Source: Phycisphaerae bacterium (GTDB lineage: Bacteria; Planctomycetota; Phycisphaerae; Phycisphaerales; Phycisphaeraceae). Taken from it: a DNA stretch of 47,690 nucleotides. Location: NCBI GenBank assembly GCA_030426385.1, contig JAUHYI010000033.1, positions 1 through 47,690 of the forward strand. The letters run 5' to 3'. Of the stretch, positions 33,007 through 41,606 are shown piece after piece. Position numbers and translations under genes: made by a program. The stretch's first letter is position 1. Each line of letters begins with the position of its first letter. Below the pieces are notes generated by a model. The model was given only the letters and a program-made list of their open reading frames with translations. It was not told where the DNA came from and made no database searches.

Positions 33007-35433
33007 ATGTATATGCTCATGGATGCATCGGCCTTTAGTCTCGCAGGCGACCTTGCTCGCACGCTGGCCTTGGCGCTCGTCCACAGCCTTTGGCAGGCCA
33101 CCCTTATCGCATGGGTTGTGGCGATTATTCTTAAAAACCTGACCGCTGTTCATGCGACCGCTCGCTATCGTCACGCCATGGTCGGAATGATCGCTGTTCC
33201 GTTATGCTTTTTCGTGCAATGGTTGGTCCTGTTCTTACATGCCGAGTCATCGCTGGCCACTTCCCCGGCAGGATCGGCGACATTGCCCGGGATATTTTCC
33301 GCAGCCCTCGCGCCATCGCATGGCGCGGCCACAATACGCGCGGCCGACGCCGACCATGATATCTGGGGGCTTATCGTTGCCACGGTTCTTGCGCTGTGGG
33401 CCATCCTCGCGCTCTATCGCGGGTACCTGGCTGTGCGTCAGCTCCGGCTTGCCCATCAATTGACCCAGCACGCCCAGCCCGCAGACGATGCCCGACTGTT
33501 GCAAATCGCAGGCGATGTGCTCAAGCAACTCAACCTCGATCGCCCGGTGCGCGTCATGCAGGCGGTCGCGGTCGATTCGCCTTGCGTCGTCGGCTGGTGG
33601 CAACCCGTGTTGCTCGTCCCGCCCACTTTGGTTGGACATGCCACGACCGAACATCTACGCATTGTCATCGCTCATGAATTGGCCCATCTGCGCCGCGCCG
33701 ATTATCTCGTTAATGCGGTGCAGCTTTTTGTCGAGTCGTTTTTCTTTTTCAATCCGGCCCTCCAGTGGCTGTCACGCCAGGTTCGTATCGAACGTGAGGC
33801 CGCGTGCGATGACCTGGCTGTTCGCGCCCTGGCACCCAACCCCGCAGGTCCCGACCATCACCACGACCAACGCGCCCGCGCGGCTCGGGCTCTCATCGAT
33901 GTCGTCGATCGCCTCTGGACCAACCTCTACCCCCCACCCCCCCCACCCCCCTCACACCACACCACCCACTCCTCCCCCACGCCACACGGCCCACACATTT
34001 CCTCTGCTGGGGAGTTGACGCATCGGGTTGCTGATGCTGCTGCGGGTCAAACCGCGAGTCAGGCTGACGCGCCAACCGTCCCTTCCACTTCGCCCGCTCC
34101 TCCCGCGCTGACTTCGCTGGCAGGTTTCGCGCAGCGCACCGCGCAGATCGATCAAGGGGGCGAGCTGTTTAGTCGGGTCAGTCGACTCGTCGCGCCCCAA
34201 CGCAAGCCCGCGCTGCGTTGGCCAACGCATGCCATTCCCATGGCGATCCTCGCGCTGTTTATCCTCTATGCGCCGTCCGCGTTCGTTCGGCAACACCACT
34301 TTTCCGGATCACCAAAACCATCAGAACCCGGGGCGGTTACGATTCCCGCGTGGCCTGAGGCATTGAATACCCCCCCCACATCCACTCACCCACCCTCCCC
34401 CTCGCCTCCCACAGCCTCCGACTCGTCGCATGCGGAGGGTCATGCTTCGACTTGCATCAGCGGCAACATTCGCCTGCGTGATGATCAAGGTCGGCCTATC
34501 GCATTCGCCGCGCTGCGTGCCTGGCAAACTCAGCGCGAACCGCGTGCCCGCATTCGTCAACAATATTTGCTCACCGATAGTGATGGGCAGGCCAGCTTCG
34601 AATACATGCCGAACCTTCCGGTGGAATTCGAAGCACGCGTGGCAGGCTATCAATTCGATCGCCATGTGTTTGGCTTGCCCACTGATGCGCCTGGCACAAA
34701 CGCAAACGCAAACACAAACGCAAGCGCAGCCGTAGCTGCCGACACTGTTACCGACGCCGCTTCTGGCGCTGGCGCGATGCCGCCGTTGCAATGGTCCTTA
34801 CAACCCGCGCGTGCCACGCGCGGTATCGTTCGTTCGGCCAGCACCGGCGAGCCGATTCGCGATGCGGTCGTACTGCTTGTTCAACGGCGTGGGTTTTACG
34901 ATGAAAAATTTGATCCCCGGCACGCATCGGTTGAGCTGGCTCGCACTTCCTACGATGGCCGATTCCGTTTGCCTTCGCTACGCGATCAAGCCGATTACAC
35001 CTTGTTCATCAAAGCCAACGGCTACGGCGGCAAAATCGTGGGCGGCGTTTTCGCAGGCAGTGATGATCTGGTTTTAAATCTCGATCCACCGCGTCAACTT
35101 GTGGGTCGCATCAGCGCGCCTCCCACCGGCCTGCGCCCGGATCGTCTTACCTATCGTCATCACACCGAGTTCAGCCCGCGCGCGTTTACCGATTCGGTGC
35201 CGATCGATTGGGGGACGCCACCCCAGGAATCCAGTGTGGCGCTGGGTGCGGCGTCAGGTGCTGCATCGGGTGTTGTATCAGGCGTGGCATCAGGGCAAGG
35301 CCGATTCATCATCCCCGACATTTTGCCGGGCCGACTGGAGATCGACATATCGGGCCAACCGTTACATCGGTTTACCATTGCGGAAGGTACGGCCAACCTC
35401 GTCCTCGACCTGAGTGCGACCGCATCCGAGTAA
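33007..35433 (+). CDS. M56/BlaR1-family membrane metallopeptidase with C-terminal regulatory-like domains
   Basis: Likely membrane-bound signal protease that relieves the BlaI-type repressor upstream. It has 808 residues. Helices at about 17-42, 57-78 and 119-137 precede the zinc site HELAHLRRADY (223-233) with downstream EREAACDD (262-269) giving the third ligand. A fourth helix lies near 408-424. Residues 308-336 are a Pro/Ser/His/Thr low-complexity insert encoded by C-runs, the reverse of the genome's G motif. The extracellular part lacks a BlaR1 penicillin-binding domain; instead it has stretches like carboxypeptidase-regulatory beta sandwiches (GNIRLRDDQGRPIAFAALRA; RGIVRSASTGEPIRDAVVLL), with an Ala/Asn/Thr linker and a Ser-Gly-Ala repeat near the end. 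So the sensed ligand is probably not a beta-lactam. Confidence 0.82.
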   Translation: MYMLMDASAFSLAGDLARTLALALVHSLWQATLIAWVVAIILKNLTAVHATARYRHAMVGMIAVPLCFFVQWLVLFLHAESSLATSPAGSATLPGIFSAALAPSHGAATIRAADADHDIWGLIVATVLALWAILALYRGYLAVRQLRLAHQLTQHAQPADDARLLQIAGDVLKQLNLDRPVRVMQAVAVDSPCVVGWWQPVLLVPPTLVGHATTEHLRIVIAHELAHLRRADYLVNAVQLFVESFFFFNPALQWLSRQVRIEREAACDDLAVRALAPNPAGPDHHHDQRARAARALIDVVDRLWTNLYPPPPPPPSHHTTHSSPTPHGPHISSAGELTHRVADAAAGQTASQADAPTVPSTSPAPPALTSLAGFAQRTAQIDQGGELFSRVSRLVAPQRKPALRWPTHAIPMAILALFILYAPSAFVRQHHFSGSPKPSEPGAVTIPAWPEALNTPPTSTHPPSPSPPTASDSSHAEGHASTCISGNIRLRDDQGRPIAFAALRAWQTQREPRARIRQQYLLTDSDGQASFEYMPNLPVEFEARVAGYQFDRHVFGLPTDAPGTNANANTNASAAVAADTVTDAASGAGAMPPLQWSLQPARATRGIVRSASTGEPIRDAVVLLVQRRGFYDEKFDPRHASVELARTSYDGRFRLPSLRDQADYTLFIKANGYGGKIVGGVFAGSDDLVLNLDPPRQLVGRISAPPTGLRPDRLTYRHHTEFSPRAFTDSVPIDWGTPPQESSVALGAASGAASGVVSGVASGQGRFIIPDILPGRLEIDISGQPLHRFTIAEGTANLVLDLSATASE

Positions 35434-35475
35434 ATGAATCGCCCGGCATGATGGGGCGGGAAGGTCGCGGGGGTA

Positions 35476-35588
35476 ATACAGATTACGACAAAAACTCGCG
35501 CTCTAGATTGATGTTAGCTCCCGGTGAATAGCGGGAGTTTGTGTGCGGCGAAAATTTAGACCGCGCGAGTTTTTAACGGGATGGGTAT
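35476..35588 (+). mobile_element. TIR element with CTCCCGG hairpin core (copy b4, 113 bp)
   Basis: Ends ATACAGATTACG and CGGGATGGGTAT. Inner inverted blocks AAAAACTCGCGC (35490-35501) and GCGCGAGTTTTT (35563-35574) are perfect 12-bp arms. Core CTCCCGG-TGAATA-GCGGGAG (35518-35537) has one mismatch at the loop. The length equals the copy at 20724-20836. It starts 43 nt after the blaR1-like stop. Confidence 0.75.
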
Positions 35589-35843
35589 AAGCGGCGTAGT
35601 GGGTGGGGCGTGAGGGAGTCGCGGGGATGGGATGTGGAGGGAGTGGTGGGGTGGTGGGGGGGTGGTGGTGTTTGGGGGAATCAATTAAAGTACGTGGAAT
35701 TATTGTGATTGATGGTTGCGGGTTGACGCTCGGGGCCGTCGTTTGGGTGAGGCGCTGTTCGCGGCCGGAGTTGACGCCAGAATTACCCGTTTAAAGGATG
35801 ACTCCGGCCGGGGTCGGCGAGATAAATTCGCCGATAGATAGCC
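35589..35843. promoter_or_regulatory. structured leader before RNase Z-like gene
   Basis: After a G-rich stretch (about 35590-35675), CGGCCGGAGT (35762-35771) is inverted at 35801-35810, and CGGCGA/TCGCCG (35815-35833) forms a small stem ending 10 nt before ATG 35844, over the usual ribosome-binding position. No clear Shine-Dalgarno is present. Combined with the preceding element this makes the 410-nt gap after the blaR1-like gene. Confidence 0.45.
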
Positions 35844-36761
35844 ATGATTCCGTCGCCACCACCGCGCCGTACGCCGTTGGGTTTTTTGTATCTACCGCCT
35901 TACCGTTTGCAGGGTATATCCGTGGCCGGCGAGCAGTCGGCGGTGCATGTGCCTGAAATGGATCTGTGTTTCGATATCGGGTTGTGTCCACGCGTGGCGC
36001 TGTCGAGTCGATACGTGGCCCTGACGCATGGGCACATGGATCACGTCGCAGGCATCAGCTACTATTTTTCGCAGCGGCATTTTCAAGGCATGGGCACGGG
36101 CATTGTCTGTTGTCCCAAACCCTTGGCCGACCCAATTCATAAATTGATGAACGCGTGGGTGGCGATCGAAAACCAGCGCACGCCGTATGAGTTGGTGGCG
36201 ATGGACGAAGACGATGAGGTGGAGATTAAGCCGAAATTGTTTTTGCGCGCGTTTACCACAGCGCATACTGTGCCGTCGCTCGGGTATGTGGTGGTGGAGA
36301 AGCGAACCAAACTGAAGCCGGAGCTGGTGGGGATGCCCCAGGAACAGATCGTGGCCCTCAAACGCAAGGGCGAAGAAGTGACGTACAGTTTTGACGTGCC
36401 GCAAATCGTATACACGGGCGACACGATGTGGTCGTCGGCGTTTGATCGCGAAGATGTGTTGAATGCGAAAATTCTGGTGACCGAATGCACGTTCATGGAA
36501 CAGGACCATCGTCGCCGCGCGTCGGTCGGTCGGCATTTGCATTTGAATGACATTGTGAAGTTGTTGTCAAAAACCAAGGCAGAGGCTGTGGTGTTGACGC
36601 ACCTGTCGCGACGAACGCACATCGGCGAAGCGCGTAAGCAGATCGATGCGGTATTGTCGGAAGAAGATCGCAAGCGCGTGTTTGTGTTGATGGACACGCG
36701 ATCGAATCGCATGCGTTACGACGACCAGAAAAGTCGAGAGGAATCAGAAATGGGTGGATGA
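35844..36761 (+). CDS. MBL-fold metal-dependent hydrolase, RNase Z-like
   Basis: A 305-residue metallo-beta-lactamase-fold protein close to the RNase Z/ElaC group. Zinc motifs are THGHMDH (61-67), a His in FTTAHTVPSLGYVV, YTGDT, and THLSRRTH near the C-terminus. No exosite arm typical of tRNA-processing RNase Z is clear, so tRNA 3' processing is possible but not shown. The start is set by ATG 35844 after a hairpin leader. The downstream rsmJ gene begins 32 nt later, so both RNA-related genes may be co-transcribed. Confidence 0.82.
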   Translation: MIPSPPPRRTPLGFLYLPPYRLQGISVAGEQSAVHVPEMDLCFDIGLCPRVALSSRYVALTHGHMDHVAGISYYFSQRHFQGMGTGIVCCPKPLADPIHKLMNAWVAIENQRTPYELVAMDEDDEVEIKPKLFLRAFTTAHTVPSLGYVVVEKRTKLKPELVGMPQEQIVALKRKGEEVTYSFDVPQIVYTGDTMWSSAFDREDVLNAKILVTECTFMEQDHRRRASVGRHLHLNDIVKLLSKTKAEAVVLTHLSRRTHIGEARKQIDAVLSEEDRKRVFVLMDTRSNRMRYDDQKSREESEMGG

Positions 36762-36793
36762 TGATGGGCGTGACGGTTCGGTGAGCGAATTCG

Positions 36794-37381
36794 ATGACAG
36801 GACCGACGATGATCGATCTGAATTTACTGGATGTGCGTAGTTCGATGGGTCGGCGATTGGGTCAGCCGTTGTACAAAGCGGTGGGGATTCGCAAGGGTGA
36901 TTCGTATCGGCCACGGGTGATCGATGGGACGGCCGGTTACGGCGAGGATGCGTATTTGCTGGCGGCGGTGGGTTGCGATGTGCTGGCATTGGAACGATGC
37001 GTGGCGGTGCATGCGATGCTGGAAAAAGCCGTGCAAAACGCGCGGCCGACCGCGGGAGGGCTGGTGGTGACATGTGCGGATTTGTTGACGTATGCGTGCG
37101 ACGAAGCGGATCGGCCCGACGTGGTGTATCTGGATCCGATGTATCCAGCGGGTCGCAAAACAGCCGAGCGCAAAGCGATGAAAATGTTGCGCGAGCTGGT
37201 GGGCGATGATACGGATCAAGCGGGATTGTTGGCCGCAGGTTTACGATTGGCACGTCGGCGAGTGGTGGTTAAACGACCCAAGCGTGCAGGGGCGCTGAAT
37301 GGGATCGAACCGGTGTCGAGCCACGGCGAACGAGCGACGCGCTATGACGTGTATGTGCCTGGGGTGACGAGGCTGGTATGA
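36794..37381 (+). CDS. rsmJ: 16S rRNA (guanine-1516-N2)-methyltransferase RsmJ-like
   Basis: SAM-dependent rRNA methyltransferase family. It has 195 residues; the E. coli protein is about 250, so it is on the short side. SAM motif VIDGTAGYGEDAYLLAAVGCDVLALER, catalytic DPMYPAGRKTAERKAMKMLRELVGDD, and the late block RRVVVKRPKRAGALNG match RsmJ closely. ATG 36794 is used; ATG 36809 is an alternative. It follows the RNase Z-like gene at 32 nt and precedes a two-component pair at 69 nt. Confidence 0.85.
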   Translation: MTGPTMIDLNLLDVRSSMGRRLGQPLYKAVGIRKGDSYRPRVIDGTAGYGEDAYLLAAVGCDVLALERCVAVHAMLEKAVQNARPTAGGLVVTCADLLTYACDEADRPDVVYLDPMYPAGRKTAERKAMKMLRELVGDDTDQAGLLAAGLRLARRRVVVKRPKRAGALNGIEPVSSHGERATRYDVYVPGVTRLV

Positions 37382-37450
37382 TTCAATTATTTTGCGGATC
37401 GCGTGGCGATGGAGCAGAACAAAGGCGAAAACAAGGGCTATGATGGTGTC

Positions 37451-38155
37451 ATGTCAATATTGATCATTGAAGATAGTCCGAAGATGGGTCTGGCCATGAA
37501 AAAAGGCCTGACGGAATTTGGATTTGCGGTGACGCTGTGCGATAGCGGGCGCGAAGGCGAAGAGCTGGCGGCGGGCGAGACGTTTGATGTCATCGTGTTG
37601 GATGTGATGTTGACCGATCATGATGGGATGGATCTGTGTCGGAATTTACGGCGACGCGAAGTGAAGACGCCGATCCTGATGTTGACAGCATTGTCGGGGA
37701 CCGATGATAAAGTGGCGGGGCTGGATGCCGGAGCGGATGACTATCTGACCAAGCCGTTTGAGTTTGAGGAATTGGTGGCCCGGGTTCGTGCGCTAATGCG
37801 GCGCGCGGCACCAAGCGATTCGGTGCAATTGCAATACGCGGATCTGGAAATGGATTTGGCCCGGCGAACTGTTTGTCGTGGTGGCCAGGAAATTGATCTG
37901 ACGACCAAAGAGTTTGCGTTTCTCGAATACATGATGCGACATCCCGAACGCGTGTTGAGTCGCGCGGTGATCGGGGAAAATGTGTGGGACATGAATTTTG
38001 ATCCGTTCAGCAATGTGATCGATGTGTACATTTCGAATTTGCGACGCAAGATAGATAAGCCGTTCGATAGTCCGCTGATTCAAACAAAGGTGGGCGCGGG
38101 TTATATGTTGTTGGCCAAATCGAAAGAAGAAGAACCAGCGGCGTGCGAGGGGTGA
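37451..38155 (+). CDS. OmpR-family response regulator
   Basis: A 234-residue two-component regulator. The receiver domain has acidic pocket Glu7/Asp8, phosphoacceptor Asp51 (VIVLDVML), the Thr of MLTAL and Lys101 in LTKPF. A winged-helix DNA-binding domain (about 130-224) ends in NVIDVYISNLRRKIDKPFDSPLIQTKVGAGYML. ATG 37451 was chosen over an upstream start because the receiver begins directly there. The cognate kinase gene follows after 60 nt. Stress-type small genes lie 2 kb further on and are possible targets. Confidence 0.95.
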   Translation: MSILIIEDSPKMGLAMKKGLTEFGFAVTLCDSGREGEELAAGETFDVIVLDVMLTDHDGMDLCRNLRRREVKTPILMLTALSGTDDKVAGLDAGADDYLTKPFEFEELVARVRALMRRAAPSDSVQLQYADLEMDLARRTVCRGGQEIDLTTKEFAFLEYMMRHPERVLSRAVIGENVWDMNFDPFSNVIDVYISNLRRKIDKPFDSPLIQTKVGAGYMLLAKSKEEEPAACEG

Positions 38156-38215
38156 GGTAGGGGGCACGTGTGTCGCACATGATAACCCGGGGAAATGTGG
38201 AGGGGTGGATGGCTG

Positions 38216-39991
38216 ATGACGAAGAAGCGGACAGGTCGTGTGTTGGGTTGGGTTGGGCGGGTGGTGCGATCGTTGCGTTTCAAATTAATCGTGATGTTTG
38301 TCGTGGTGTTCGGCGTGGTCGCGTCATTGCTGGGCGTGGTGGCGATGGCGATTCAAGAGCGACAGCTTCATCGTTATTTTGATCGAATGCTATTGGAGCG
38401 GAGCAATCGAATTGTTGAGGAGTTGAAAGAGGAAACAAGTTTGTCGCTGCACGATCGGATCGAAATGATCGTGTCGTTAGAAATGCGCACGATTTATTTC
38501 AGCCAGTTTTTTATTCAGTTGCTGGATGAGCAGGGGAAAGTGTTGGTTCGTTCAAACCAGTTGGGGGAGTATCGCTTGCCGGTGGATGCGATTGAGGAAT
38601 TGCCCGAGGGTTCGTCGCGATTGATATACGAAACGATCGTGGGCGAAGAGGTGGCGTTGGTATCGCCACAGTATCCGCAGTTGCGATTGTTGACGCGACG
38701 CGTGGAGGTGGGCGATGACAAAGACTATTACATGCAGGTGGCGGCGAACCTGGAGCATGTGATGGGATCGACGCAATTGCTCAAGCGTTTGTACATCGGC
38801 ATGATGTTGACCGGTTTATTGACAGCGGCGTTGGCATCGTGGTTTGTGGTGGGACGGATTGTGCGACGGATTAAACGAGCGACGCGCGTCGCCAGGGCGC
38901 TTGGGCCGAGCAATTTGTCACAGCGTTTTGCTGTGTCGGGCGTCGATGACGAACTGTCCGCATTGGTGAAGAGCATCAATGCGATGTTGAACCGTTTGGA
39001 GCAGGGGTATCACTCGCAGGAGCGTTTTATTCAGGATGCGTCGCATGAGTTGAAGACGCCGATCGCGACGTTGTTGACCGAGGCGCAGGTGTTGAAATTG
39101 ACGGGAGGGCTAAATGAACTGGCGGGCACGGATGGTGTTGACGATGAGAAGGGGTCAGAGATTCTTGCGTTTGTGTCGAGCGTAGAAAATGAAATGCGCA
39201 TGCTGAGTCGTATGGTAGAAAGTTTGTTGACGTTGGCTCGCGTGGATCGATTGGAAGCGATCGAAAGCGTACAGCAGGTGTCGATGGTGAAGGTGGTAAG
39301 GCAAGCATGCGGTCAATGCGAAGCGATTGCGGAAGATTATCGCATTGTGATCGAGCAGGATGTGGCCGAGGATGTGCGTGGTGTGGTGGTGGAGGGCGAT
39401 CCGAATCTGCTGGAAGTGGCAGTAAGCAATCTGATTCGCAATGCGGTGCGGTATTCCGGGTCGGGTAAGGATGTGGTGGTGCGTGTGCGATTATGTCGGG
39501 GCGATGATGGTGCGACAGGCCAAGGACACGATGGCCGTGTGAGTTTGAATCGCGGTAATGATGTGCAAACCCTGGCGATGGGCGGCTTGGCATCGCAGGA
39601 AATTCAAGACGGTAAGGCTCGTGGTTCGATCGGCCAGTCGCATCGTCATCAGGATTCGAAAAAGAAAAAATCGCCAGGTTCACGCACGACGGATGGTAAG
39701 CGAAAAAAGAAAGCGAAATCAAAGTCGGCAAAGGTGCCAGTGATTGTGGATGTGGTGGAGGTGGCGGTGATGGACCGCGGGCCGGGCTTGAGTGATGAGG
39801 CGATTGATCGGGTGTTTAATCGTTTCTATCGCGCGGAACACACGTCGAGCAAACGCGGTGGTTCGGGTTTGGGGTTGGCGATTGTGAAGACAGTGGTGGG
39901 TTTGCATCGCGGCGAAGTGGATGTTGGTAATCGCGAAGGTGGCGGTGCAGTGTTTAGCGTGAGATTGCCCGTGTGTGGTAGGAAAGTGTGA
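38216..39991 (+). CDS. sensor histidine kinase with basic insertion in ATPase domain
   Basis: A 591-residue inner-membrane kinase. Two helices (about 22-45 and 193-213) flank a periplasmic sensor of about 145 residues; a HAMP-like linker follows. His277 in SHELKTPIATLL is the phosphorylation site. N box SNLIRNAVRYS (404-414), G1 DRGPGLSDEAIDRVF (520-534) and G2 GGSGLGLAIVK (548-558) form the ATPase domain. Between N and G1 lies an insertion of about 75-80 residues, Gly/Asp-rich then Lys-rich (about 428-508), not present in usual kinases. AGGGG 10 nt upstream supports ATG 38216; ATG 38195 would add seven residues. The paired response regulator is upstream. Confidence 0.92.
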   Translation: MTKKRTGRVLGWVGRVVRSLRFKLIVMFVVVFGVVASLLGVVAMAIQERQLHRYFDRMLLERSNRIVEELKEETSLSLHDRIEMIVSLEMRTIYFSQFFIQLLDEQGKVLVRSNQLGEYRLPVDAIEELPEGSSRLIYETIVGEEVALVSPQYPQLRLLTRRVEVGDDKDYYMQVAANLEHVMGSTQLLKRLYIGMMLTGLLTAALASWFVVGRIVRRIKRATRVARALGPSNLSQRFAVSGVDDELSALVKSINAMLNRLEQGYHSQERFIQDASHELKTPIATLLTEAQVLKLTGGLNELAGTDGVDDEKGSEILAFVSSVENEMRMLSRMVESLLTLARVDRLEAIESVQQVSMVKVVRQACGQCEAIAEDYRIVIEQDVAEDVRGVVVEGDPNLLEVAVSNLIRNAVRYSGSGKDVVVRVRLCRGDDGATGQGHDGRVSLNRGNDVQTLAMGGLASQEIQDGKARGSIGQSHRHQDSKKKKSPGSRTTDGKRKKKAKSKSAKVPVIVDVVEVAVMDRGPGLSDEAIDRVFNRFYRAEHTSSKRGGSGLGLAIVKTVVGLHRGEVDVGNREGGGAVFSVRLPVCGRKV

Positions 39992-40341
39992 CACTTGGCG
40001 CTAAACTGGTCTAGATAGAGGCGCTGTGCGTTGTTTTTGTGAGGTGGGAAGAGCGATGTGGGCGGTGATATGTGGGGTTTTAAAGCAAATTTACAGGCTA
40101 ATTGACGGCGTTAAGGCGACATGAAGGAAATTTCATGTCGTTTTTAGTTTGGTTTCATACGTGAATTCTAGACTTGTACGTGTTGAGAGCGTGATGTGGT
40201 TCAACGCTTGCAGGCTCAAGAATGAGTCGAAGCAGAACCAAGCACACGCGAATCAAGATGACAGGTCAACGTTGGCCTGGCTTGAGAAAAACCTGTTTTG
40301 TGATTTAAAAAAAATAAATCACGCTTTGAAAGGAGCACGTC
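39992..40341. other. 350-nt gap, terminator then DUF1328 promoter region
   Basis: It holds the terminator of the two-component operon (40117-40145). The rest is the probable promoter region of the DUF1328 gene. A short plus-strand ORF here overlaps the DUF1328 gene in another frame and is a shadow. Confidence 0.5.
40117..40145 (+). terminator. rho-independent terminator after two-component operon
   Basis: CGACATGAA pairs with TTCATGTCG (9 bp) around a GGAAAT loop and is followed by five T. It lies 126 nt after the histidine kinase stop codon. Confidence 0.8.
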
Positions 40342-40518
40342 ATGTTGAGTTGGGCATTAATGTTTTTTGTGGTGGCAATCATCGCAGCTATTTTTGGGTT
40401 TAGTGGAATTGCCTCGAGTGCTGCGGGCATTGCTCAGATCTTGTTTGTGGTGTTTTTGGTGCTGTTCCTCATCTCCGCGGTGATGGCAGCGTTGCGAGGC
40501 AAATCGCCCTCGGTGTAA
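40342..40518 (+). CDS. DUF1328 small membrane protein (YtjA-like)
   Basis: A 58-residue protein starting [22 protein letters not shown], with [22 protein letters not shown] as second helix. This is the full-length pattern of DUF1328, a two-helix inner-membrane family of unknown function that is often stress-associated. AAAGGAG at 40329-40335 is 6 nt before ATG 40342. It heads a set of three small genes, each with its own leader, after the two-component pair. Too short for many gene finders. Confidence 0.9.
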   Translation: MLSWALMFFVVAIIAAIFGFSGIASSAAGIAQILFVVFLVLFLISAVMAALRGKSPSV

Positions 40519-40644
40519 GCCGCGGGGCGGAGTGGAACGGGGGTGGGGTGGAAGTGTGTGGGGGGGAGACGCGTTACGTGTATGTGGCGTGTGAAGACGA
40601 ATTGTGTTGAGTTTTTAATTTATCAAGAAAGCGAGAAGTGAATC

Positions 40645-40893
40645 ATGTTGAACAATCCATTTACTAATAGTCCGTTTGGAAGCGGTTTGATACGTCCATT
40701 GTTGGTTCCCGTGTTTTCGATGTCGTTGTTGTTGGGTGCCGGTGCCATGATGGTCGGGTGCCAGGACGGCGAAGCCGAAGACGCATTGGAAGAAGTTGGC
40801 GAGTCCGTGGATGACGCGGCGGATAACGTAAAGGATGCATCGAACGACGCGGTGCATGACACGAAGGATGCCATAAAGGACGCGACGAATTGA
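40645..40893 (+). CDS. small lipoprotein-like acidic helix protein
   Basis: An 82-residue protein. The first 38 residues have a hydrophobic segment (LIRPLLVPVFSMSLLLGAGAMMVG) ending at Cys39, a weak lipobox (MVGC), so a membrane-anchored lipoprotein is likely. The mature part is an acidic amphipathic helix rich in Asp, Ala, Val and Lys (DAADNVKDASNDAVHDTKDAI), reminiscent of entericidin/YtxH or LEA-type stress proteins. It lies between DUF1328 and DUF2383 genes. I do not assign a family. Confidence 0.7.
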   Translation: MLNNPFTNSPFGSGLIRPLLVPVFSMSLLLGAGAMMVGCQDGEAEDALEEVGESVDDAADNVKDASNDAVHDTKDAIKDATN

Positions 40894-41059
40894 TCCCAAG
40901 ATATGAGGGGGGAAGATGCACGGGGGCACCGGGGGGGGGCGGGGGGCCGGGGGTAATGTGGGGGGGCGGTGATTTGTGATGTAGCAAATCAGCGTATGGA
41001 TGAATTGGTGCTTGTTATGTAACAGGCGAAACATTTGAAAGTGATAAGGAGTCAACATC

Positions 41060-41527
41060 ATGTTGAATACAACGACGACATTGGAAAAGGAAACGATTGA
41101 AGGTTTGCAGGACTTGATTCAGATCAACCTGGATAGCCAAAAGGGATTTCAAACCGCGATCGAAGCGGTGGAAGATCCGCAGTTGGAACAGTTGTTTACA
41201 TCGTTGCAACAGGACCGAGCCAATTTTGCGGGGGTGCTGCAGGACTATGTGGTGCTGAATGGTGCGGAGCCTGAGGTGAGCGGTTCAGCCAAGGGTGCGC
41301 TTCACCGTTGGTGGACGAGCCTACGCGGCAAGATCACCAGTGATAACGCGTATCCGGTTCTAGCCGAAGCCGAGCGCGGCGAAGATGCGATCAAGGCGAA
41401 GTATGAAGAAGTGCTCAAGACGTGTGCGGGCAACCCACTCAACGACGTGTTGCTCGAGCAGTATCGGGTTGTGAAGATGGGGCATGACCGCGTGCGTGAT
41501 TTACGTGATGCGTACAAGACAAAATAA
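41060..41527 (+). CDS. DUF2383/PA2169 family four-helix bundle protein
   Basis: A 155-residue ferritin-like four-helix protein of the PA2169 group. The pattern EGLQDLIQINLDSQKGFQTAIEAVEDPQLEQLFTSLQQDRANFAGVLQDYV, then an HRWWTSLRGKI loop and AEAERGEDAIKAKYEEVL, is characteristic. Function is not known; members are often stress-induced and placed near small membrane proteins like those before it. A strong terminator 80 nt after the stop closes the group. ATG 41060 follows an AAGGAG at 41045-41050. Confidence 0.88.
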   Translation: MLNTTTTLEKETIEGLQDLIQINLDSQKGFQTAIEAVEDPQLEQLFTSLQQDRANFAGVLQDYVVLNGAEPEVSGSAKGALHRWWTSLRGKITSDNAYPVLAEAERGEDAIKAKYEEVLKTCAGNPLNDVLLEQYRVVKMGHDRVRDLRDAYKTK

Positions 41528-41606
41528 CGTTTTGCATCATGTAAAAAGGAGAATGTGGTTTCCTGGTGATTGCAGTGACCCAGCAGTTATTCAGGGGCCC
41601 ATCACG

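Noticed and set aside
40149..40403. 84-codon ORF over the DUF1328 gene
   Set aside because: It shadows the DUF1328 gene in another frame, which has a good Shine-Dalgarno and intact family sequence.
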